DNA from: an uncultured Pelagibacteraceae bacterium
GTDB lineage: Bacteria > Pseudomonadota > Alphaproteobacteria > Pelagibacterales > Pelagibacteraceae
Assembly: GCA_902619495.1 (NCBI GenBank)
Contig: CACNEM010000001.1
Span: forward strand, 1-64,000
DNA: 64,000 nucleotides
Reading direction: 5' to 3'
Position 1 is the first letter of the stretch; every line of letters starts with the position of its first letter. The notes beneath the pieces were generated by a model. It was not told the origin of the DNA, did no database searches, and saw nothing but the letters and a program-made list of their open reading frames with translations. The position numbers and the translations under genes are program-made. Shown here in pieces: positions 1-8,934 of this stretch.

Positions 1-659
1 ATCCCAGCTGCAATATCCCAATAGTTTAGCTCTCTTTGCCAATAACCATCAAATCTACCACAAGCCACATAAGCTATGTCTAAGGCAGCACTTCCAAACT
101 TTCTTACATTAGAAACATTTTTTGAGACATTAATATATTCAGAAAAAATTTTATCTTTAATTTTGCTACCTCCTTTAGGACCGCCAGTTACTATTAGAGC
201 ATCATTGATTTTCTTTTTATTGGAAACTCTTATTCTTGCATTATTGAGGTAAGATCCATTACCTTTTTCAGCACAAAACATTTCATTCATAATAGGATTA
301 AATATAACTCCACATTTAACTTCACTATTTTCCTCATAAGCAATTGATATTGCAAATTGAGGTATACCATTTAAAAAGTTCATTGTTCCGTCTATTGGAT
401 CAATTATCCATCTATTATCCAAATTAGATTTATTTATTATTCCCGCTTCTTCAGTTACTATCCCGTAATCTGGGTGAGCTCTTTGTAATTCTTCTATTAT
501 AATTTTTTCAGTTCTTTTATCAGCTGATGTTACGAAATCTCCAGGACCTTTAGTTGAAACTTGTAAATTTTCTATTTCTCCAAAATCTCTTATAAGCGAC
601 CTTGAAGCTTTCATACATGCCTTTATTATTAAATTAATTTGAGGAGAATTTAATCTCAT
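1..659 (-). CDS. suhB: Inositol monophosphatase family protein SuhB (3' end cut by window edge)
   Basis: Mg-dependent inositol-1-phosphatase family enzyme; in proteobacteria SuhB also has roles in ribosome and transcription processing. I read 219 codons from the ATG at 659 down to the window edge without a stop. Visible family motifs are GDFVTSADK (residues 40-48), the metal-binding acidic pair E70/E71 in VTEEAG, the signature WIIDPIDGT (84-92, D87 and D90 as metal ligands), and the second signature WDIAAG (214-219) at the very edge. A full member has roughly 260 residues, so about 40 C-terminal residues lie outside. The start overlaps the efp stop as TAATG, so it is the distal gene of the tkt-pgk-fba-thiE-efp-suhB operon. 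Family assignment is secure; the physiological substrate is not shown. Confidence 0.93.
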   Translation of the reverse strand, partial: MRLNSPQINLIIKACMKASRSLIRDFGEIENLQVSTKGPGDFVTSADKRTEKIIIEELQRAHPDYGIVTEEAGIINKSNLDNRWIIDPIDGTMNFLNGIPQFAISIAYEENSEVKCGVIFNPIMNEMFCAEKGNGSYLNNARIRVSNKKKINDALIVTGGPKGGSKIKDKIFSEYINVSKNVSNVRKFGSAALDIAYVACGRFDGYWQRELNYWDIAAG

Positions 660-1222
660 TAATTGACTCTTTTTACATATTCGAGTGTTCGAGTATCAAT
701 AATTATTTTTTCTCCACTTTCTATAAATGGCGGGACATTAATTTTAATACCACAATCAAGAAGAGCAGGTTTATAAGATGATGAAGCTGTTTGGTTTTTA
801 ATAGCAGCATCTGTAGTTTCAATCGTACATTCAATATTGTTTGGTAACTCAATTGATATCGGCTTATCTTCCATAAAAGAAATCGTAACTTCTAAATTTT
901 CTTTTAATAATTTATGCTGTTCTCCAGCTAAAGATTTCGATATTTCTACTTGTTCATAAGTATTGTTATCCATAAAATGGCAACTGTCTCCATCTAGGTA
1001 CAAAAAATTAAATTTTTTTTCATCAACTTCGGCTTTTTCTACTGTTTCACTTGATCTAAACCTTTCATTAAGTTTTGTGCCTTTGATAACACTTTTTAAT
1101 TCTACTTGATTAAAAGCCCCACCTTTTCCAGGCTTAACATGTTGAGTTTTAAGAACATTCCAATAATCATTTTTATGTTCAATTATCATTCCAGGTTTTA
1201 TTTCAATAGCAGTTATTTTCAT
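659..1222 (-). CDS. efp: Translation elongation factor P
   Basis: EF-P binds between the P and E sites of the ribosome and relieves stalling at polyproline. The 187 residues match the normal length. The N-terminal KOW-like domain carries the PGKGG loop, with K33 at the position that is beta-lysylated or otherwise modified in many bacteria, followed by two OB domains; the C terminus has the usual GEKIIIDTRTLEYVKR pattern. The ATG overlaps the thiE stop by four bases (ATGA), implying translational coupling, and its own stop overlaps the suhB start. No EpmA/EpmB modification genes are in this window, so the state of K33 is unknown. Confidence 0.97.
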   Translation of the reverse strand: MKITAIEIKPGMIIEHKNDYWNVLKTQHVKPGKGGAFNQVELKSVIKGTKLNERFRSSETVEKAEVDEKKFNFLYLDGDSCHFMDNNTYEQVEISKSLAGEQHKLLKENLEVTISFMEDKPISIELPNNIECTIETTDAAIKNQTASSSYKPALLDCGIKINVPPFIESGEKIIIDTRTLEYVKRVN

Positions 1223-1821
1223 TTGAATTTTCTAATCGCAAGTTCTGGTTTTAATTCGGGGTTATCCCAAATAAAACTTGATATTGCAATATATTTTGCT
1301 CCTGCTCTTATTAATTTTCTGTAATTTTTATTATTTATTCCACCTATTGCCACAATAGGTTTTTTTACGTTCTTTTTTGCCCATCTCAAAATATTAAGAT
1401 TAGCCTTTATTGCATCATGCTTAAGTTTGGATTTAAAAAAAGATCCAAAAGCAATATAATTTGCATTATTTTTGATTGCATTAGTAGCAAGTTTTTTTGA
1501 GTTATGACATGTGATACCAAATATTTTGTTTTTGAGTTTTTTTCTAGCTTTTAAAAACGATCCATCGTTTTGACCCATATGACATCCATCAGCGTTTATT
1601 TTCGATGCTAAAATAAAATTATCATTAATGATAAACTTAACTTTATGTTTAGTAGTAATTTTTATAATTTTTTTAGAGAAATTAAGAAGTTTTTTTTGAC
1701 TCAAATTTTTTAATCTTAATTGAAAAAACTTTACATTCTTAAACGACAATACCTTATCTAAACTAGCTAAGAAATTCTGATCAATTTTATTAGGTGAAAT
1801 TAAGTATACTAATTTCTTCAA
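1219..1821 (-). CDS. thiE: Thiamine-phosphate synthase ThiE-like
   Basis: Couples HMP-pyrophosphate with the thiazole phosphate to make thiamine monophosphate; TIM-barrel enzyme. At 200 residues it is normal length. Recognisable blocks are FQLRLKN (33-39), FIINDN (63-68), GCHMGQND (79-86, equivalent of VHLGQxD), GITCHN (102-107), YIAFGSFFKSK (122-132) and PIVAIGGINN (155-164). The sequence is very Lys/Asn-rich and some positions deviate from canonical ThiE (FKSK in place of TxTK), so a diverged paralogue cannot be excluded. It sits 5 bases after fba and overlaps efp by 4. ThiD is encoded at 19717; no thiC is seen in the window. This fits the pyrimidine-precursor dependence known for SAR11, but the window alone cannot prove it. 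Confidence 0.82.
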   Translation of the reverse strand: MKKLVYLISPNKIDQNFLASLDKVLSFKNVKFFQLRLKNLSQKKLLNFSKKIIKITTKHKVKFIINDNFILASKINADGCHMGQNDGSFLKARKKLKNKIFGITCHNSKKLATNAIKNNANYIAFGSFFKSKLKHDAIKANLNILRWAKKNVKKPIVAIGGINNKNYRKLIRAGAKYIAISSFIWDNPELKPELAIRKFK

Positions 1822-1826
1822 ATGTT

Positions 1827-2843
1827 TTAGGCCGCAAATTCTTTCTCTAATTCTTCAGACCACTCCCCTTTAGATGATAGACCATTCATTTTAGCTCTAT
1901 GGTTAAAGGCTTTCTGAATATTTTCTGTATTTTCTTGATTTTTTCCAAATTCCTTTAATGCACTTGCTTGCAACCCTCTTCCATAAGAGAAAGTAATTAA
2001 AAAATTACTATCATTTATTTTGTTTATTTCATTAAGATTTTTACTAGACTCAATTTCAGACTGACCGCCCGATAAAAATGCAATTCCAGGAACATCACTT
2101 GGAACATTTTTCTTTAAGCAGTCCAAAGTTTTTTTTGCAATTTCTTCTGTATTTGATTTATCTTTACACTCCGAGCCAGGTATAACCATATTAGGTTTAA
2201 GAACAGTTCCTTTCAAATCAACTTTATGAATTTCTAGTTCGTTATAACACTCATTAAGCACATTTGTTGTAACTTGATAGCATTTATCAATGTTATGTGA
2301 ACCATCCATCAAAACTTCTGGTTCGACTATCGGTACCATTTTAGCTTCTTGTACTAAAGCAGCGTATCTTGCTAATGCGTGGGCATTAGACTTAATAGAT
2401 TGGGCAGATGGAAATTTATCTGAAATTTTATAGACAGCTCTCCATTTCGTAAATCTTGCACCAAAATCATAATACTCTTTTAATCTTTCGCGTAAACCAT
2501 CTAAACCCTCTGTTACAGTTTCATCACTAGATCCAGCAAGTGTTTTAGCACCTTTATCAACTTTTATGCCTGGTACAGCTCCATGTTTAGATATTAATTC
2601 TGGGATTGATGGACCCAAGGTAGTTTTTTGTCTTATTGTTTCATCAAATAAAATCACTCCCCCAATAAAATCTTTCATAGCACTTGAATTAAAAAGTGTT
2701 TGTCTAAAATTTAGTCTATTTTTTTCTATGTTTTCAACATTTATACTTTTAAATCTTTTAGCTATTGTTCCAGTACTTTCATCTGCAGCAAGGATACCTT
2801 TTCCTTTAGCACACATTTTCTTAGCAATTTCATTTAATGTCAT
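1827..2843 (-). CDS. fba: Fructose-bisphosphate aldolase class I
   Basis: Cleaves fructose-1,6-bisphosphate to dihydroxyacetone phosphate and glyceraldehyde-3-phosphate, or runs in reverse for gluconeogenesis. The 338-residue protein is a class I (Schiff-base) aldolase: GILAADESTGT lies at 16-26, and the Schiff-base lysine is K216 in GTVLKPNM. The C-terminal part has FLSGGQSE and YGRGLQASAL phosphate-binding stretches. It lies 9 bases after pgk in the tkt-pgk-fba run. Many alphaproteobacteria have a class II (zinc) enzyme or a differently placed aldolase, so the class is worth noting. Confidence in identity is high; direction of flux is inference. Confidence 0.96.
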   Translation of the reverse strand: MTLNEIAKKMCAKGKGILAADESTGTIAKRFKSINVENIEKNRLNFRQTLFNSSAMKDFIGGVILFDETIRQKTTLGPSIPELISKHGAVPGIKVDKGAKTLAGSSDETVTEGLDGLRERLKEYYDFGARFTKWRAVYKISDKFPSAQSIKSNAHALARYAALVQEAKMVPIVEPEVLMDGSHNIDKCYQVTTNVLNECYNELEIHKVDLKGTVLKPNMVIPGSECKDKSNTEEIAKKTLDCLKKNVPSDVPGIAFLSGGQSEIESSKNLNEINKINDSNFLITFSYGRGLQASALKEFGKNQENTENIQKAFNHRAKMNGLSSKGEWSEELEKEFAA

Positions 2844-2852
2844 AGCGATTAT

Positions 2853-4043
2853 TTATTTTAAAACACTTATACCAGGCAAGTCTTTTCCTTCTAAGTACTC
2901 TAAAAATGCTCCTCCTGCTGTTGATAAGTGAGAGAAAGTAAGTTTGTCATCACTTTTATTTATTGCCGCGAGTGTGTCTCCACCTCCAAGAATAGATATT
3001 AAAGATTTTTCAATAGTATTTTTAGAGATATTTTCTGCAATCGATAATGTGCCTTTTAAGAAGTTGTTATTTTCAAAATACCCGGCAGGTCCATTCCACA
3101 GAACAGTATTTGACTCGTTAATCTTGTTTTGAATTTTTTTGATTGTGTTTAAGCCAATATCTAAAATTATTTCATTTTCTTGAATCTCATCAAGATTTTT
3201 ATTTTTACCGGTCCCTTCAAAGTCTGTTCCTACCATGCAATCTTCAGGTATTAATATTTTACAATTATGCTCCTCTGCTTTTTTATAAATATTTGCTATT
3301 ATCTCTTTTGTATTTTTTTCAATTAAAGATTTACCAACTTTTAAATTCTTATGAACAAAGAAATTATTAGCCATTGCCCCAACAATTACTATATTGTTTA
3401 CTTTTTTTAAAAGATTAGTAATGACATTAATTTTTGTAGAAATTTTTGATCCTCCGATAATGCAAGTGACTGGTTCTTTTTTATTTTTTATAACAAGATT
3501 TATTGCCGTTATTTCCTTTTTTAATAATGGACCAGCATAACATTTTTTTACAAATTTTGTTATACTATGCACAGAAGCTTGTTTCCTATGTGAGCATGAA
3601 AATGCATCATTAATATAAATGTCGCCAAGTTCGCCTAACTTTTTTGAGAAATCTAGGCTGTCTTCGGTTTCTTCTTTAAAAAATCTAATATTCTCAATTA
3701 ATATCACCTCACCCCCTTTTAGGTGAGAAAATTTTTCTTTAGTTTCACCATCAAAAGTTCCTCTAAAAAAATAAACATTAGTTTTAAGCGCATCTTTGAG
3801 ATATTTGTAGATAGGTATTAAAGATAGGTTAGGAACATTAATTCCTTTTGGTCGACCCAAATGACTAATAATTATAATTTTCGCTTTTTTATCAATTAGT
3901 CTATTTATAAAAGGTAAACATAAAGTTATTCTTGTATCATCTTTTATAACTTTGTCTTTAATTGGAACATTTAAATCCAATCTAAGAATTATCTTTCGAT
4001 CTTTGATTTCTAACTCGTCAGGAAAGAAATTTATTTCACCCAT
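2853..4043 (-). CDS. pgk: Phosphoglycerate kinase
   Basis: Interconverts 1,3-bisphosphoglycerate/ADP and 3-phosphoglycerate/ATP. The 396 residues are typical length. N-terminal substrate motif RLDLNVPIKD (21-30) and SHLGRPKG (60-67) are intact; the IIGGSKIS stretch and the C-terminal nucleotide-binding GGGDTLAAI motif are both present. It is 9 bases downstream of tkt and 9 bases upstream of fba. In many alphaproteobacteria gap (GAPDH) lies between tkt and pgk; here it does not. The start ATG at 4043 needs no revision because the first residues immediately precede the conserved N-terminal strand. Confidence 0.97.
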   Translation of the reverse strand: MGEINFFPDELEIKDRKIILRLDLNVPIKDKVIKDDTRITLCLPFINRLIDKKAKIIIISHLGRPKGINVPNLSLIPIYKYLKDALKTNVYFFRGTFDGETKEKFSHLKGGEVILIENIRFFKEETEDSLDFSKKLGELGDIYINDAFSCSHRKQASVHSITKFVKKCYAGPLLKKEITAINLVIKNKKEPVTCIIGGSKISTKINVITNLLKKVNNIVIVGAMANNFFVHKNLKVGKSLIEKNTKEIIANIYKKAEEHNCKILIPEDCMVGTDFEGTGKNKNLDEIQENEIILDIGLNTIKKIQNKINESNTVLWNGPAGYFENNNFLKGTLSIAENISKNTIEKSLISILGGGDTLAAINKSDDKLTFSHLSTAGGAFLEYLEGKDLPGISVLK

Positions 4044-4052
4044 TGACTTTTA

Positions 4053-6035
4053 TTACTCTCTCAATTTTTTTTGAATAAAATTTGTTATATCTTCCTCTGA
4101 TAATTTAAAATGTTTGTAAACTTCTTTATAAGGAGCACTTTCACCAAATTTATCTATTCCTAAGTTTAACCCTTTATTTTTAATATATTTTTGCCAAGAA
4201 ATTACACTTCCAGCTTCCATTGTAACAATTAACGATCTTTCTTCTAAAATATCTTTTTGATAATCTTCAGGCTGTTTATCAAATAGCTCCATACAAGGCA
4301 TTGAGACTACTTTGGAATGAATATTATTTTCTTTAAGTCTCTCTTGAACTTTTAAAGCTAGTTCTACTTCTGTGCCTGAAGCAATTAGCGTCACATTGCT
4401 TTCATGTGAAGTTAAGTTTACTACGTAAGCTCCTTTTTCACACTTATTGTCTCTAGAGTTACTAGGATTAATGTAAGGAACCTTTTGTCTTGATAAAGCT
4501 ATTGCACTCGGGGTATTTTTACTTTTTAAAGCAATTTCCCAACATTCTAATGTTTCATTAATATCCGCAGGTCTAAAAACATTTAAATTTGGAATTGCTC
4601 TAAGTCCAGCAAGTTGCTCAACAGGTTGGTGAGTAGGGCCGTCTTCACCAAGACCAATAGAGTCATGTGAAAAAACATAAATTACTTTAAGTCCCATTAA
4701 AGCTGATAGTCTAATAGAGGGTTTACAATAGTCAGAGAATATTAAAAATGTTCCTCCATAGGGAATTATACCACCGTAAAGCGCTAAACCATTCATAACT
4801 GCTGCCATACCATGTTCTCTAACTCCGTAATGAATATAATTTCCATTAAAATTTTTAGAGTTTATAATTTTAGAATTATTTGTTTTTGTATTATTAGAAC
4901 CACTTAAATCTGCAGAACCACCTATTAATTCAGGAAGAAAAGCAGAAATTTTTTCTATAGCTGCCATCGAGCATTGTCGTGTAGCTAAACTTGGCTTAGA
5001 TTCAAAATGTTTATCTTTTTCTTGACGAATTAAATTTTCTAAACCGCTCAAATCCAATTTCTCATTAGTGCCGTTAAGTTCACTCTTAATTTTAGGATTC
5101 TTTTTATTGAGTGTTTCAAGCCATTTATTTTCCAGTTGCTCACCCTTGTTACCTATATTTCTCCATTCATCTAGTATTTCTTGAGGTACTTCAAATGGCT
5201 GGTTGTTCCATTTTAGTTTTTTTCTCACTAAAGCTATTTCCTCATCTCCTAAAGGAGAGCCATGAGAGGAAGCTTTACCAGATTTATTAGGTGATCCAAA
5301 TCCTATTATAGTTTTACAAGATATTATTGTAGGTTTTTTTGATTTTGATGCTTTTGTGATCGCTTTTGAAATTTGTTTTTCATTGTGACCATCTACCTCT
5401 AAGAAGCTCCAACCGTAAGACTCAAATCTTTTTTTGTAATTATCTGAAACACTAAGCGATGTTGAACCGTCAATTGAAATTTTATTATTATCAAAAAAAA
5501 CTATTAAATTCTTTAATTTTAGATGGCCAGCTAGACTCATTGCTTCATGACTAATTCCCTCCATTAAGTCTCCGTCACTCGCAATTACATAGGTTTTGTT
5601 ATTAATGACAGAAGAACTAAATTTTTTTCTGAATATTTCTTCTGCTATTGCCATACCTACAGCGTTTCCTAACCCTTGTCCTAAAGGTCCAGTAGTCGTC
5701 TCAATTCCAGAGCCTTCTTTGTACTCGGGATGTCCAGCACAAATAGAATTAAGTTGTCGGAAATTTTTTATATCCTCAATTGAAATACTTTTGTAACCAC
5801 AAAGATACAAAATAGAGTAAAGCAACATTGAACCGTGTCCTGCAGATAAAATAAATCTATCACGATTAATCCAATTGGGATTTTTTGGATTAAACCTCAG
5901 GTGGTATTTAAATAAAACAGTAGCCACGTCCGCCATACCCATTGGCATGCCTGGATGACCAGAATTGGCTTTTTGAACAGCGTCGATTGATAAAAATCTT
6001 ACTGCATTTGATAATTGATTAAAATTTACGCTCAC
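4053..6035 (-). CDS. tkt: Transketolase (start moved to GTG)
   Basis: TPP-dependent transfer of two-carbon units in the non-oxidative pentose phosphate pathway. Motifs in order: SGHPGMPMG near the N terminus, the TPP motif [13 protein letters not shown] ending in [20 protein letters not shown], and [16 protein letters not shown]. An upstream in-frame ATG at 6107 would overlap the divergent gene at 6093 and add 24 residues with no similarity to the family. The GTG at 6035 gives 660 residues beginning [14 protein letters not shown], as expected for transketolase, with an AGGT-type ribosome site just upstream. It is first gene of the minus-strand operon, so its promoter must lie in 6036-6092 or inside the divergent gene. 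Confidence 0.95.
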   Translation of the reverse strand: MSVNFNQLSNAVRFLSIDAVQKANSGHPGMPMGMADVATVLFKYHLRFNPKNPNWINRDRFILSAGHGSMLLYSILYLCGYKSISIEDIKNFRQLNSICAGHPEYKEGSGIETTTGPLGQGLGNAVGMAIAEEIFRKKFSSSVINNKTYVIASDGDLMEGISHEAMSLAGHLKLKNLIVFFDNNKISIDGSTSLSVSDNYKKRFESYGWSFLEVDGHNEKQISKAITKASKSKKPTIISCKTIIGFGSPNKSGKASSHGSPLGDEEIALVRKKLKWNNQPFEVPQEILDEWRNIGNKGEQLENKWLETLNKKNPKIKSELNGTNEKLDLSGLENLIRQEKDKHFESKPSLATRQCSMAAIEKISAFLPELIGGSADLSGSNNTKTNNSKIINSKNFNGNYIHYGVREHGMAAVMNGLALYGGIIPYGGTFLIFSDYCKPSIRLSALMGLKVIYVFSHDSIGLGEDGPTHQPVEQLAGLRAIPNLNVFRPADINETLECWEIALKSKNTPSAIALSRQKVPYINPSNSRDNKCEKGAYVVNLTSHESNVTLIASGTEVELALKVQERLKENNIHSKVVSMPCMELFDKQPEDYQKDILEERSLIVTMEAGSVISWQKYIKNKGLNLGIDKFGESAPYKEVYKHFKLSEEDITNFIQKKLRE

Positions 6036-6092
6036 TTTTAATAACCTATATAGACTTAAACTAAGTATATCAATAATATGATATAATATTTT

Positions 6093-6416
6093 ATGAGTAT
6101 AATTCAAAATAAAGAAAAAAATTTAAATCTATTAATTAAAAAACTTAACTCTCTAACTTTAACTTATTCACAACCGACTTATGAAGTAGAAAAAATTAAG
6201 ACAGAAAAAAATGAAATTTTAAGACAAAAAATTGAAATTGAAAAAAAAAATCAAGAATTAATAAGAGAACACAAATATCTTAAAGAGAAAATAAAAAAAT
6301 TACAGCATGAAGTAAAAAAAAAATCAGAATTGGAAGATAATTTTAATCAAGAAATAGAGGAACTTAGCCAAGAAACAGAAAATTTAGTGACTGAAATCGA
6401 AAAATGGCAAATGTAA
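6093..6416 (+). CDS. Small coiled-coil protein upstream of zapA
   Basis: A 107-residue protein made almost wholly of Lys/Glu/Leu/Ile heptads from about residue 25 to 105, predicting one long coiled coil; no membrane segment or catalytic motif is visible. It overlaps zapA by 13 bases and is divergent from tkt. In many alphaproteobacteria a short coiled-coil protein (DUF4164 type) occupies exactly this position, so a role around Z-ring assembly is plausible by context only. The only in-frame ATG near the start is 6093. A perfect TATAAT lies at 6082-6087, so the transcript may begin almost at the start codon. Confidence 0.7.
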   Translation: MSIIQNKEKNLNLLIKKLNSLTLTYSQPTYEVEKIKTEKNEILRQKIEIEKKNQELIREHKYLKEKIKKLQHEVKKKSELEDNFNQEIEELSQETENLVTEIEKWQM

Positions 6417-6850
6417 ACATAAAATTTAACAACAAAGATTATTTACTTTCTTGCGATGATGGGCAAGAAGAGTCATTAAAAAAACTCACTAAATTTTTAG
6501 ATAAAAAATATACCGAACTTAAAGATAAGCTTGGAAATATTGGAGAAAATAAACTTTTATTAATCACAACAATACAGCTTATTGATGAATATTTTGATTT
6601 AAAACAAAAAGTGGCAAATCAGAAAACAAAACTTGATGAAATATCAAACAAATTTAAAGAAATTAAGTCTCTGGCTATTGAATATAAAAAAGACAAAGAT
6701 ACAGAAATAAAAAAACTGAATGAGGAATTAGAAAAATTTAAAAAAACTATTGACGAAAATAATAATCTTTATGAGTCCATGTTAGACAAAACCACTCAAT
6801 CTCTTGAAAAAATAATTTCAAACACAGAGTCGTTATCTAAAATACAATAA
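6404..6850 (+). CDS. zapA: Cell division protein ZapA
   Basis: ZapA bundles FtsZ protofilaments at mid-cell. Typical ZapA features are an N-terminal beta-hairpin ([20 protein letters not shown]), a helix ending LLLITTIQLIDEYFDLKQK around residues 48-66, then a long C-terminal coiled coil. At 148 residues it is longer than the gammaproteobacterial protein (about 110) because of the extended coil. It overlaps the upstream coiled-coil gene by 13 bases, and its stop is followed directly by the next ATG, so the two genes and the cyclo-ligase should be co-transcribed. Identity is good from the N-terminal domain and conserved context. Confidence 0.85.
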   Translation: MANVNIKFNNKDYLLSCDDGQEESLKKLTKFLDKKYTELKDKLGNIGENKLLLITTIQLIDEYFDLKQKVANQKTKLDEISNKFKEIKSLAIEYKKDKDTEIKKLNEELEKFKKTIDENNNLYESMLDKTTQSLEKIISNTESLSKIQ

Positions 6851-7399
6851 ATGGATAGAAAAAAATTGATAAGAAAAAGATATTTTTCTATTAGAAAAAA
6901 AAAATACTTCAAAATAAGTGATAATTTTTTTAAACCTCTTATCAATATATTTAAAAAATATAGATTTAATAAAAAAAATATTTCATTATATTACCCTAGT
7001 TCATATGAGGTAAATATTTTTAAAATTTTTAATTTAAAATTTTTTAAAAAATTTAATTTCTCTCTACCTGTCATTGAAGAAAATAACACAATGAATTTTT
7101 ATAAATGGAAAACAAATGATATATTACGTCTAAATAAATTTGGAATACCTGAACCAATTAAGTCTGAAATTATAATACCGAATGTTATTTTAGTCCCCAT
7201 GCTAGCTTACGATACAGACAAAAATAGACTAGGCTATGGAAAAGGTTATTATGATAAGTATCTCAACAAAGTTTTTAAAGAAAAGAAAAAAATTTTGACT
7301 ATAGGTGTTGCATTTTCCTTTCAAAAACATAAAAACCTTCCAGTAAATGATAAAGACTTTAAATTAAGTTATATAATATCAGAAAAGGGAATAATTTAA
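6851..7399 (+). CDS. 5-formyltetrahydrofolate cyclo-ligase
   Basis: Converts 5-formyl-THF to 5,10-methenyl-THF using ATP, returning an inhibitory folate to the one-carbon pool. The 182 residues carry the family signature NRLGYGKGYYDKYL (125-138) and the preceding VPMLAYD stretch; the N-terminal RKKLIRKRYFSIRKK helix is the basic ATP-binding region. The ATG follows the zapA stop with no spacer and no visible ribosome site, suggesting coupling. Its stop overlaps the ymdB start (TAATG). Many proteobacteria place the 6S RNA gene just before this gene; here there is no room for it. Confidence 0.92.
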   Translation: MDRKKLIRKRYFSIRKKKYFKISDNFFKPLINIFKKYRFNKKNISLYYPSSYEVNIFKIFNLKFFKKFNFSLPVIEENNTMNFYKWKTNDILRLNKFGIPEPIKSEIIIPNVILVPMLAYDTDKNRLGYGKGYYDKYLNKVFKEKKKILTIGVAFSFQKHKNLPVNDKDFKLSYIISEKGII

Positions 7400-8205
7400 T
7401 GAAAATTTTAATTTTAGGCGATGTGATGGGTTTATCAGGCAGAGACGCTATTAGGAAAAATCTTTCAAATATTATTAAGAAAAATAAAATAAATTTTTCT
7501 GTCATTAATGGAGAAAACGCAGCTGATGATGGAAAAGGAATCACAAAGGAAATAGCTGAAGAATTTTTTTCATTGGGTATTGATGTGATCACTTCTGGCA
7601 ATCATATTTGGGACAAAGAAGAAGCTACAAGTTATATCGAAAATGAGAATAGGCTTTTAAGACCTGCGAATTTAGCAGAGGGTTCCCCAGGAAATGGTTA
7701 TGGTATTTATTTTTCAAAAGATAAAAAATATAAAATTGGAGTGGTAAACTTAATGGGAAATGTCTTTATGAGAAAAACAGAAGATGTTTTTCAAGTTGCA
7801 AAAGAAATTAAGAAAAAAATTATTTTAAAAAATAACGTTGATTTTTCTGTAGTAGATTTTCATGGAGAAATTACTAGTGAAAAAATGGCAATCGGGCATT
7901 TTTTTGATGGCTTTTCAACTTGCGTTGTAGGCACTCATACACATGTTCCAACAGCTGATACAAGGGTTTTAGAAAATGGAACAGCTTATCAAACTGATAT
8001 AGGAATGTGCGGAGATTACAATTCGGTTATTGGTATGAATAAGGAAAATTCTTTAAAAAAATTTTTAAAAGATAAAGATGCTCTAAAGCATTTTCCGTCG
8101 GAGGGAGAAGCTTCTTTATCAGGAGTGATTGTTGAAGGAAACAAGGAAACAGGTTTGGCAAATAGAGTCTCAAGAATAATTTTTGGTGGCACTTTAGAAA
8201 ATTAA
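7399..8205 (+). CDS. ymdB: YmdB-type metallophosphoesterase (TIGR00282)
   Basis: Di-metal calcineurin-like phosphoesterase; the Bacillus member hydrolyses 2',3'-cyclic nucleotides and affects stress gene expression. Metal ligands are visible: D8 in LGDVMG, E39/N40 in NGENAADDGKG, N68/H69 in SGNHIWD, then VDFHGEITSEK and GTHTHVPTADTR, with TDIGMCG near the C-terminal part. At 268 residues it has family length. Overlaps the cyclo-ligase by one base and is followed after two bases by yebC, matching the conserved alphaproteobacterial order. Substrate in this organism is not shown by the sequence. Confidence 0.92.
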   Translation: MKILILGDVMGLSGRDAIRKNLSNIIKKNKINFSVINGENAADDGKGITKEIAEEFFSLGIDVITSGNHIWDKEEATSYIENENRLLRPANLAEGSPGNGYGIYFSKDKKYKIGVVNLMGNVFMRKTEDVFQVAKEIKKKIILKNNVDFSVVDFHGEITSEKMAIGHFFDGFSTCVVGTHTHVPTADTRVLENGTAYQTDIGMCGDYNSVIGMNKENSLKKFLKDKDALKHFPSEGEASLSGVIVEGNKETGLANRVSRIIFGGTLEN

Positions 8206-8207
8206 TT

Positions 8208-8930
8208 ATGGCTGGACACTCTCATTGGGCTGGAATTAAACATAAAAAAGGAAGAGCTGACAAAGAAAAATCAAAAATATTTTCTAAACTTTCAAGAGAA
8301 ATTACAGTTGCCGCTAAGCTTGGAGATAAAAATCCTGAAATGAACCCTAGATTAAGAACTGCTATTCAGGCAGCCAAGCAGGCTAATATGCCGAAAGATA
8401 ATATTTCAAGAGCAATTAGCAAGTCGGAAATCTCAAACGATAGAAATTATGAAAATTTAAGATACGAGGGATTTGGTCCTTATAATATAGCATTAATTAT
8501 TGAAACATTAACTGATAACAAAAATAGATCAGCATCAAGTATAAGAACAGTTTTACAAAAAAATGGAGGAAGATTAGGAGAAACAGGGTCTACAACTCAT
8601 TTATTTAAAAATTATGGAGTCATTCATATTGATAAAAATAGAATTAGCGAGGAAGATGCTTTTGAAATTGCAATTAATTCTGGAGCAAACGACTGTTTAA
8701 CTATTAACGATGTCTATGAAATCGTTACTAAAAAAGAGGATTTTTATAAGATTAGAACAGAATTAGAAAAGAGAATAGACAGTTTTGTTTATTCAGCTAT
8801 AGAGTGGAGAGCTTTTAATTTTTTGAATTTAGATAAAGAGCAAAGTAAAAAGATGATAGAAGTTTTAAATACACTAGAGGAATTAGATGATGTTCAAAAT
8901 ATATTTACTAATGCTAATTTAGAAAATTAA
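8208..8930 (+). CDS. yebC: YebC/PmpR-family DNA-binding/translation factor
   Basis: Widely conserved protein, described both as a transcriptional regulator and, for some members, as a factor helping ribosomes through difficult sequences. The hallmark N terminus MAGHSHWAGIKHKKGRADK is perfect (residue 8 is Ala where Asn is usual). The GGRLGETGSTTHLF block follows, and the three-domain length (240) is normal. Two bases separate it from ymdB and four from ruvC, as expected of a yebC-ruvC unit. Molecular role is from the family only. Confidence 0.95.
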   Translation: MAGHSHWAGIKHKKGRADKEKSKIFSKLSREITVAAKLGDKNPEMNPRLRTAIQAAKQANMPKDNISRAISKSEISNDRNYENLRYEGFGPYNIALIIETLTDNKNRSASSIRTVLQKNGGRLGETGSTTHLFKNYGVIHIDKNRISEEDAFEIAINSGANDCLTINDVYEIVTKKEDFYKIRTELEKRIDSFVYSAIEWRAFNFLNLDKEQSKKMIEVLNTLEELDDVQNIFTNANLEN

Positions 8931-8934
8931 TACT

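Noticed and set aside
4053-6107. Longer transketolase form starting at ATG 6107
   Set aside because: It would overlap the divergent coiled-coil gene and adds 24 residues not seen in the family; the GTG at 6035 fits length and sequence.
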